Below are positions 29,526 to 34,859 of a stretch of 34,859 nucleotides of DNA, piece by piece. The notes beneath the pieces were generated by a model. That model had not been told where the DNA came from. It did not search any database and saw nothing but the letters and a program-made list of their open reading frames with translations. The translations under genes and the position numbers were made by a program. This DNA is from an uncultured Oscillospiraceae bacterium (lineage in GTDB: Bacteria; Bacillota; Clostridia; Oscillospirales; Oscillospiraceae). The number at the start of each line of letters is the position of its first letter. Position 1 is the first letter of the stretch. The stretch is taken from positions 1-34,859 of the forward strand of contig CAKTOX010000020.1 of the NCBI GenBank assembly GCA_934590355.1, written 5' to 3'.

Positions 29526-30520
29526 TGTTGCATAGCCTTGAGGAATTTGGGGAGGACGCCGATGCCGTCGGTGCGGTGAGGCGGGAGCTGATAAATATCA
29601 TGACCGGGATAGTCGTTGCCCTCGATGAGCAGCGGCCCGTTATCGGTCACGCACACATCCCAGCCGACGATGCCGACCTGCGGCACGACCTGTCCCGCGC
29701 GCTCGACAAGCGAAATGACCTCGTCCCAAAGCGGTACCTGAAAGCCCTTTATCGCCACGCCCGTCATCGGATGCACATCATACAGGCGCCCCGACTTATC
29801 CAGCGCGGGGTAGATGATTTTGCCGCAGTCCTCCTCAATGGGGACGACCATGCCGCCGTTATTGAAATTATCGACGTACTTCCCGTTGCCGATGCGCAGA
29901 TACGCCGCGACGACGCGCGTCGTTTTGCCGCGGGTAAAGCTTATGACGCGGCAGGTGTTTACCGAGCAGGGGTGCAGCGCCATGAGGTCGCGGTGCTGCG
30001 TGACGCACTCCTCGAGCAGGACGTGTCCAGCTCCGGCAAGATGCTCGCGCAGGGGCACCTCAAGGGTGTTTATATCGAGCTTCTCGATGCCGCGTCCGCA
30101 CTGTCCGTCAACGGGCTTTACCATGAAAACGGGGTGCTTGGCGGTGAACTCGGCTATCTCCTCATCGCTCGCGGCGGCAAAATCGAGCCAGTCGCGGTGC
30201 AGAAACTCGGAGAAATTCTTCGCAAACCTGAGCTTGTCCTCTATCTCGGGCATATACGCGGAGTCATTGTATTTTTTAATGAAGCTGTTGTTCATGCCGC
30301 GGGTGAGAACGGTCTTTCGCTGTGCGCCGTTGAGGTCGTACATCTCGAAAAGCCAGTAATCCATGTAGCCCGCCTGATAGCGCAGCCCGCACCAAATCAT
30401 GTCTAAAAATATGAAGATCTTGCTTTTTCCGGACTTTTCGTGCACCTCGTTGATCTTTCGGAACATCTGACGCCAGTTGAGTCCGGCTATACGCGCAAGC
30501 AGAAATTTGAGTTTGCCCAT
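29522..30520 (-). CDS. ATP-grasp protein (sugar-transfer-associated type)
   Basis: 332 residues from the ATG at 30518-30520, which has AAGGAGAC upstream and a promoter at 30549-30577; the open frame continues upstream antisense to the sigma gene and is not coding there. The ATP-grasp fold shows FMVKPVDGQCGRGIEKLD (about 130-147), LLEECV, a NTCRVISFTRG strand, NFNNGGMVVPIEED and, near the end, GWDVCVTDNGPLLIEGND for Mg-ATP binding. It is related to the sugar-transfer-associated ATP-grasp family found in capsule and polysaccharide loci. The reaction is probably a carboxylate-amine or similar ligation with unknown substrates. No glycan genes are adjacent. Confidence 0.8.
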   Translation of the reverse strand: MGKLKFLLARIAGLNWRQMFRKINEVHEKSGKSKIFIFLDMIWCGLRYQAGYMDYWLFEMYDLNGAQRKTVLTRGMNNSFIKKYNDSAYMPEIEDKLRFAKNFSEFLHRDWLDFAAASDEEIAEFTAKHPVFMVKPVDGQCGRGIEKLDINTLEVPLREHLAGAGHVLLEECVTQHRDLMALHPCSVNTCRVISFTRGKTTRVVAAYLRIGNGKYVDNFNNGGMVVPIEEDCGKIIYPALDKSGRLYDVHPMTGVAIKGFQVPLWDEVISLVERAGQVVPQVGIVGWDVCVTDNGPLLIEGNDYPGHDIYQLPPHRTDGIGVLPKFLKAMQQ

Positions 30521-30548
30521 TGCCTGTCTCCTTAAATGATAATATAAC

Positions 30549-30577
30549 ATTATATAATTCCCCGCCGTTAAAATCAA
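30549..30577 (-). promoter_or_regulatory. Promoter of the ATP-grasp gene
   Basis: Minus-strand TTGATT (30572-30577) and TATAAT (30549-30554) with a 17-bp spacer. A separate TATAAT at 30641-30646 is a candidate -10 box for the divergent sigma gene, but its -35 region is poor. Confidence 0.7.
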
Positions 30578-30676
30578 TCCCCCCTTAGCAGTCTCGGCGC
30601 GGCGGGCAAAAAAATGCGTGGGATTTCGGGCGAAATAGTGTATAATCAAATAGATAGAACGAAGGGAGGCGGCACT

Positions 30677-31222
30677 GTGCAGGAGCGGGAAATGATAGAC
30701 CTGCTGCTCGAAAGGGACGAGCGCGGCATGGCGGAGCTTATGCGGCAGTATGCGCCGCTTCTGAAATATATAATCGCGCCGATCGTCGCCGATGCGCATG
30801 AGCGCGAGGACTGCCTGAGCGAAATAAGCCTCATCATCTGGGGCAAGATCGGGCTTTTCGATTCGGAAAAGGGCAGCCTCAGAGCGTATCTCACGGCGAT
30901 CGCGCGAAACGCAGCGGTAAGCCACGCGAAAAGGCTCGGCAGGAGCGCACACGAGGAGCTTCCCGAGGCAGAGCCGACACGCGAGCCGGGTCCCGAGGAG
31001 CAACTCATTTTAAACGAGCGGCGCGAGGCGCTGGCAAGGGCGCTGGGGCAGCTCACCGTTGCCGAGCGCAGCCTGTTTTACCGAAAATATTACTATATGC
31101 AGCCCACCGCTCAGATAGCGTCGGAGCTCGGCATGACTGAGCGCGCGGTCGAGGGGCGGCTGTACAGACTGAAAAAGCAGCTTCGCAAAGCGTTGGGAGG
31201 TGACGGCCTTGAGCGAACGTGA
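30677..31222 (+). CDS. Sigma-70 family (ECF-type) RNA polymerase sigma factor
   Basis: 181 residues from the GTG at 30677, which has GGGAGG 7 nt upstream; an ATG at 30692 with its own GGAG is the alternative. Region 2 spans about 15-85 (DCLSEISLIIWGKIGLFDSE, then AYLTAIARNAAVSHAKR). After an acidic Pro-rich linker, region 4 (about 125-175) has LTVAERSLFYRKYYYMQPT and a helix-turn-helix, IASELGMTERAVEGRLYRLK. It should direct transcription of its own regulon. Its 3' end carries the ribosome binding site for, and overlaps, the membrane-protein gene, which is the usual layout of a sigma factor with its membrane-bound regulator. Confidence 0.9.
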   Translation: MQEREMIDLLLERDERGMAELMRQYAPLLKYIIAPIVADAHEREDCLSEISLIIWGKIGLFDSEKGSLRAYLTAIARNAAVSHAKRLGRSAHEELPEAEPTREPGPEEQLILNERREALARALGQLTVAERSLFYRKYYYMQPTAQIASELGMTERAVEGRLYRLKKQLRKALGGDGLERT

Positions 31223-32705
31223 AAGAGCGCACATGAGCGACGAGGAGCTTGAAAAAATGCTCCGAAGCGAGCTTCCCGAGCTCCCGCCGCCGGATGAGAT
31301 AGTTTCCGGCGTGACCCCGTGGCGCAGGGCGTCCGACCGCATCTTCGCGGGACTTGCGCTGACGATGCTGACGCTGAATTTCCTCGGGCTGAACTACATT
31401 CTGCCCGCGATCGGCACGGTGCTCATGCTGCTCGGACTGCGCACGCTGCGAAGGGAAAACGGCTGGTTTACGGCCTGCTTCGTGCTCGCCGTCGTGCGTG
31501 CGGTGCAGTTTTTCGCCGTATGCATTTTGAATACGACGCTGTATATGCAGGCTCTTAACGACGGCGCAGTCGGCACGGTCTTAACGTGGCTGAGTGCGGC
31601 AATGGGACTTGCAAGCGCCGTGTGTCTGTGGCAGGCGCTGTCGGCGGTGCGCCGTAAGGCAGGTCTTGAGGGCGGAGCCAAGGCGGGCGGCGCGGTGGTC
31701 GCGTGGTACGTGTTCGTGCTTATCCTCGCGGCCGTTAAATACGAGGGCATCGTCATCGCCGCCGCAATGATAATTTCGTATATCCTCATCATCCGCGGTC
31801 TCGTGAAGCTCTCGCGCGAGCTTGAGCAGACGGGCTACGCAATCGAGCCCTCCCCCGCGCGAGTGAGCGATAAAACGCTCGTCATCGCCGTCGCGCTCAC
31901 GCTTATCATCGGCGTCATCTGCGGCTACACCTTCGGCACGAGCTACAAAATGGACTGGCAGAGCGTGATCGAGGCTTCGCAGGAGCAGACGGAAATCAAA
32001 TCGCACCTGCTTGAGCTCGGCTTCCCGCAGGACGTTCTCGACGATCTCTCAAGCGAGGATCTTGCAAAGCTCGGGAGCGCCGAGCAGGTCGTATCCGAGA
32101 CGCCCGAGGATTTTTCCGCGCGCGGCGACAGCGGTCCCGCGGTGACGCACGTTGCGGTGCGCCTGTCGGGAAACGAGCGCGAGCGATGGATCGTTATCCA
32201 CCACTTCTGCTGGGACGGCAGCCGAAGCTTCAGCGGCACCGAGTGCATTCAGCTCTGGCCGACCTACCGCGACGTTCCCGAGGGCTGGTCAAGCGCCGCC
32301 GCGGGTGAACGCGAGGGCGCATTCGGGCGGGTCTTGTACACGAAGGACGGCACGGACTACGAATCGCCGTTTTGGTACCTCGGCGCGGAGAGCTATGTGC
32401 ACGATACGATCTTCTGGGGTCCGCAACAGACGAGCGACATTTTCGCCGCATTTTCCGGTCCGAGGCACGCAGAACGCCTGCGCGGCTACGTCGCATACGA
32501 AACGCTTTGCAGCGACCCTACCTATATATTCAGCAGCTGGATGAACTATTTCCACCAGCAGACGCTGCTTCAGTACCCCGTGATGAGCGCGATGGAGTGC
32601 TGCAAAAACGGCAGCGCGTGGACGAGCGGCGGCGCATTCTCGGTAACACAAAACGCATTGCAGTTTTATCGCTATGACGACGGCAGCATAGAGCTCATTT
32701 CATAA
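31209..32705 (+). CDS. Multi-pass membrane protein coupled to the sigma factor (putative anti-sigma)
   Basis: About 498 residues from a TTG at 31209-31211, 8 nt after GGAGG; GTG at 31200 or ATG at 31233 are possible starts. A cytoplasmic acidic N-terminus (ELPELPPPDEIVSGVTPWRRA) precedes about six to seven membrane spans (roughly residues 45-245). A large, Trp- and Tyr-rich domain follows (about 250-498), probably outside the cell, with no recognised motif. Overlap with the sigma gene suggests that its N-terminus binds the sigma factor and its outer domain senses a signal; this is inference. No zinc-anti-sigma HxxxCxxC motif is present, so a different binding mode would be needed. Confidence 0.72.
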   Translation: MSERERAHMSDEELEKMLRSELPELPPPDEIVSGVTPWRRASDRIFAGLALTMLTLNFLGLNYILPAIGTVLMLLGLRTLRRENGWFTACFVLAVVRAVQFFAVCILNTTLYMQALNDGAVGTVLTWLSAAMGLASAVCLWQALSAVRRKAGLEGGAKAGGAVVAWYVFVLILAAVKYEGIVIAAAMIISYILIIRGLVKLSRELEQTGYAIEPSPARVSDKTLVIAVALTLIIGVICGYTFGTSYKMDWQSVIEASQEQTEIKSHLLELGFPQDVLDDLSSEDLAKLGSAEQVVSETPEDFSARGDSGPAVTHVAVRLSGNERERWIVIHHFCWDGSRSFSGTECIQLWPTYRDVPEGWSSAAAGEREGAFGRVLYTKDGTDYESPFWYLGAESYVHDTIFWGPQQTSDIFAAFSGPRHAERLRGYVAYETLCSDPTYIFSSWMNYFHQQTLLQYPVMSAMECCKNGSAWTSGGAFSVTQNALQFYRYDDGSIELIS

Positions 32706-32716
32706 GCGCAAACGCA

Positions 32717-32749
32717 AAGAGGCTGACTTGCTCCGAGTCGGCCTCTTTT
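32717..32749 (+). terminator. Terminator of the sigma-membrane protein operon
   Basis: A 12-bp stem with one G-U wobble (32717-32728 with 32736-32747), 7-nt loop, then TT and a C/T-rich tail. Confidence 0.8.
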
Positions 32750-32802
32750 CTCGCTCTTCACGCGGCGGCGGCATTTGCCGCGCATTAGTTTTTGCGTTTT
32801 TA

Positions 32803-32831
32803 GTGACATTTAGGCGCAGATTTGATATACT
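32803..32831 (+). promoter_or_regulatory. Promoter of hflX
   Basis: GTGACA (32803-32808) and TATACT (32826-32831) with a 17-bp spacer. Transcription should begin near 32838, about 25 nt before the proposed ATA start and 85 nt before the first ATG. Confidence 0.65.
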
Positions 32832-32862
32832 GTGTCCGAAACTTGATTAAGGACTGATAACA

Positions 32863-34161
32863 ATAGAAGCAAACGATATAAAAATTGAACGCGCCGTCCT
32901 CGCGGGACTTTCGGCGGCGTCCATGGACGCGAGCGAGCGCTCCACGGACATCTCCATGCAGGAGCTTGCCGCCCTTGTCGAGACCGCAGGCGGAGAGTGC
33001 GTCGGTATGCTCGTGCAAAACCGCCCGACCCCCGACCCGCGCAGCTTCATAGGCGACGGCAAGGTCGCAGAGCTCAAGGACTTCATCGAAATGAACGACT
33101 GCGATCTCGCGGTTTTCGACAACGAGCTGTCGCCCTCGCAGATGCGTGTGCTGTCCGAGGAGCTCGGCGTCAAGGTGCTTGACCGCTCCGGACTGATCCT
33201 CGACATCTTCGCCCAGCGCGCACAGACCCGCGAGGGTCAGCTGCAGGTCGAGCTTGCGCAGTATAAATATCTGCTGCCGCGCCTGACGGGTATGTGGACG
33301 CACCTCGTGCGCCAGACCGCAGCCGGCGGCTCATCGCCCATAGGCACGCGCGGCCCCGGCGAAACTCAGCTTGAGACCGACCGCCGCCATATCCGCAGAA
33401 AGATACAGAAGCTCGAGGAAGAGCTTGCCGCGGTGCGCAAGATACGCTCCACGCAAAGGCGCAAGCGCGAGAAAAACGACGTGCCCGTCGTGGCTCTCGT
33501 GGGCTACACCAACGCCGGAAAATCGACACTTTTAAACTGCCTTACCGACGCCGGCATACCCGCAAACAACCGCCTTTTCGACACCCTCGACACCACCACA
33601 CGCAAGCTGCGCATAGACGATCTGACGGAGGTGCTCATCTCCGACACCGTCGGCTTTATCCGCAAGCTGCCGCACCACCTCGTCGAGGCGTTCAAGGCGA
33701 CGCTTGAGGAGCTCAGCTACGCGGACGTGCTGCTGCACGTTATCGACATCTCAAACCCCGACTGGGAGGAGCAGGCGCGAGTCGTCGATGAACTCATAGC
33801 CCAGCTCGGAGCACAGCAGACGCCCTGCCTGCGCGTATACAACAAATGCGACGCCTACCTCGGCATACTGCCGCACGGCGAGGACTGCGTCTGCCTCTCG
33901 GCAAAGTCCGGCGAGGGCGTGCAGGAGCTTGTCAACAAGCTTTCGACCATCCTCGACAGGGGCAGCCGCCGCGTGAGCCTGCTCATCCCCTATTCCGATG
34001 CGGGCATAACCGACCTTCTCAACCGCGAGGCGTCGATTGAGCGCCTTGAATACACCGACGGCGGCATCGAGGCCGACGTCACCGTGCCGCCGGAGATATT
34101 CGGCAGGATAAAAAAATATATCCCCGGCTACACAGAGCCTAAGGAGGACTGGGAGGATTGA
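32863..34161 (+). CDS. hflX: Ribosome-associated GTPase HflX
   Basis: About 432 residues if translated from ATA at 32863; the first ATG in frame (32923) gives 412. Reading upstream of that ATG gives IKIERAVLAGLSAAS, which matches the conserved HflX opening (ERAxLVGL), so translation must begin before it. The frame back to the TAA at 32848 has no ATG, GTG or TTG, and AAGGA (32849-32853) sits 9 nt before the ATA. The N-terminal HflX domain (LETAGG... FIGDGKVAELK) is followed by a coiled linker with GTRGPGETQLETDRR, then the GTPase domain: G1 GYTNAGKS, G3 DTVG, G4 NKCD, G5 SAKSG. HflX splits stalled 70S ribosomes under stress. Confidence 0.93.
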   Translation: MEANDIKIERAVLAGLSAASMDASERSTDISMQELAALVETAGGECVGMLVQNRPTPDPRSFIGDGKVAELKDFIEMNDCDLAVFDNELSPSQMRVLSEELGVKVLDRSGLILDIFAQRAQTREGQLQVELAQYKYLLPRLTGMWTHLVRQTAAGGSSPIGTRGPGETQLETDRRHIRRKIQKLEEELAAVRKIRSTQRRKREKNDVPVVALVGYTNAGKSTLLNCLTDAGIPANNRLFDTLDTTTRKLRIDDLTEVLISDTVGFIRKLPHHLVEAFKATLEELSYADVLLHVIDISNPDWEEQARVVDELIAQLGAQQTPCLRVYNKCDAYLGILPHGEDCVCLSAKSGEGVQELVNKLSTILDRGSRRVSLLIPYSDAGITDLLNREASIERLEYTDGGIEADVTVPPEIFGRIKKYIPGYTEPKEDWED

Positions 34162-34784
34162 GCGAATATTTCATTCCAGCCGGAGACGGCGAGGCGGAAT
34201 TTGTCGAAAAACGCTCGAGCTTTCTCGGCCATGTGAGATTTGTCGAGACCGAGGAGGCGGCGCGGGACTTCATAAACGAAACGAAGAAAAAGCACTACGA
34301 CGCGCGGCACAACTGCTGGTGCTACATCATCCGCGAGGGTGCGGTGCGCTATTCCGACGACGGCGAGCCGCAGGGCACCGCGGGGCTGCCGATGCTTGAG
34401 GTCTTTAAGCGCGAGGGCGTGGAAAACGTCGTGTGCGTCGTGACGCGATATTTCGGCGGCGTGCTGCTCGGCACGGGCGGACTTCTTCGCGCCTACACGA
34501 AAAGCGCAAAGGACGCTCTCGACGCGGCGGGCATTGCCGCCGTGCGCCGCTGGGTAAAGACGCTTGTTGACTGTCCGTATTCGCTGCTTGAGAGGATAAA
34601 GCTCGAATGCCTCGCTCTCGGCGGCAGCGTGCAGGACACGGAATACGGCTCTGCCGTCACGCTGCATCTGCTTCTTCCGGAAAAGAGCGCGGAGGACTTT
34701 GCCGCGCGTGTCACGGAAATAAGCGCCGGTGCCTGCCGCGCCGTGAATTCCGGTGAGGAATTCATGCCGGTTAAAATCAAATAA
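34158..34784 (+). CDS. yigZ: YigZ/IMPACT-family protein
   Basis: 208 residues from a TTG start at 34158 that overlaps the hflX stop (TTGA), with GGGAGGA directly upstream. The UPF0029 N-terminal domain (about 10-125) has FVEKRSSFLGH, KKKHYDARHNCWCYIIR, YSDDGEPQGTAGLPML and VTRYFGGVLLGTGGL, all strongly conserved. The C-terminal ferredoxin-like domain (about 135-205) completes the family architecture. The eukaryotic homologue IMPACT modulates translation through GCN1; the bacterial role is unsettled. Coupling to hflX supports a ribosome-linked function. Confidence 0.93.
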   Translation: MSEYFIPAGDGEAEFVEKRSSFLGHVRFVETEEAARDFINETKKKHYDARHNCWCYIIREGAVRYSDDGEPQGTAGLPMLEVFKREGVENVVCVVTRYFGGVLLGTGGLLRAYTKSAKDALDAAGIAAVRRWVKTLVDCPYSLLERIKLECLALGGSVQDTEYGSAVTLHLLLPEKSAEDFAARVTEISAGACRAVNSGEEFMPVKIK

Positions 34785-34788
34785 ATCA

Positions 34789-34813
34789 AAACCTCCGGCT
34801 AAGCCGGAGGTTT
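34789..34813 (+). terminator. Terminator of the hflX-yigZ operon
   Basis: AAACCTCCGGCT (34789-34800) pairs with AGCCGGAGGTTT (34802-34813), effectively with a TAA loop. The T tract is only three bases long. Bidirectional. Confidence 0.8.
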
Positions 34814-34819
34814 GCATAA

Positions 34820-34858
34820 GCCCTATAAGGGCATGATACTGGCAGCCCCAAAGGGGCT
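34820..34858. repeat. Two short palindromes at the right edge
   Basis: GCCCT-ATA-AGGGC (34820-34832) and AGCCCC-AAA-GGGGCT (34844-34858). They may belong to an intergenic repeat or to the terminator of a gene beyond the edge; too little is visible to decide. Confidence 0.4.
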
Positions 34859-34859
34859 C

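Noticed and set aside
30521..31003. An N-terminal extension of the ATP-grasp gene
   Set aside because: It is antisense to the sigma gene, lies upstream of a good promoter and of the AAGGAG-ATG start, and looks like non-coding composition.
1..34859. CRISPR arrays, tRNA or rRNA genes, toxin-antitoxin or defence systems
   Set aside because: No regularly spaced repeat array, tRNA cloverleaf or rRNA segment was recognised, and none of the genes belongs to a known defence family.

Overview
The window looks like a chromosomal segment of a GC-rich gut-type Clostridia, probably order Oscillospirales. That is inferred from the monoderm gene set (RicT, KhpB, PlsY, ECF vitamin S-components, SLH-domain exoproteins), consensus sigma-A promoters with 17-18 bp spacers, and strong AGGAGG-type ribosome binding sites. 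The species cannot be named from the sequence alone.

Positions 1-3180 are the integrase end of an integrative element: a truncated AAA+ helicase gene, a small ribbon-helix-helix/MobC-like gene, a tyrosine integrase, an excisionase-like gene and a divergent XRE regulator. Between the excisionase and the regulator lie two divergent consensus promoters and three copies of a 13-bp repeat that look like operators. The element abuts the 3' end of guaA, a recognised integration hotspot. Only one junction is inside the window.

Positions 3190-8206 hold a minus-strand operon, nadE-purB-purA-guaA, covering NAD synthesis and the last steps to AMP and GMP, driven by a consensus promoter at 8243-8271. Next come an exported GH24 lysozyme-like SLH protein (8514-10148) and, convergent to it, a membrane-anchored protein with a related beta-repeat. 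That small gene ends the holB-ricT transcription unit (10232-12813). Positions 12973-16072 are the conserved rpmH-rnpA-yidD-yidC-khpB block with acpP appended. rpmH is only 44 codons long and there is no dnaA beside it.

Positions 16250-18141 are a vitamin and queuosine salvage cluster: queH-queT, then thiT under a TPP riboswitch with a downstream intrinsic terminator. queH appears to be read from a leaderless or nearly leaderless mRNA. A divergent gene encodes a large secreted calcineurin-like phosphoesterase with three SLH repeats (18265-20988).

Positions 21102-24113 encode a large iron-sulphur flavoprotein (GltD/NfnB-like with an N-terminal cysteine-rich module) followed by a HypA-like protein, with no hydrogenase genes nearby. 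Opposite it, 24678-27977 is a cassette of one YkvI-family transporter and two tandem, diverged ketopantoate-reductase-like genes. Its promoter is preceded by regularly spaced CAAATTTG dyads. This cassette and the HypA-flavoprotein pair are the least explained gene associations in the window.

Positions 28050-30520 (minus) hold plsY, a HAD phosphatase and an ATP-grasp gene, with a 15-bp direct repeat bracketing about 80 bp between the last two. Positions 30677-34784 (plus) hold a sigma-70 family factor coupled to a membrane protein that may be its regulator, then hflX and a YigZ/IMPACT gene. hflX seems to start at a non-canonical codon (ATA), because conserved N-terminal residues extend upstream of the first ATG with no ATG, GTG or TTG in frame. 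Nothing in the window proves a wholly new system. No tRNA, rRNA or CRISPR array was seen.
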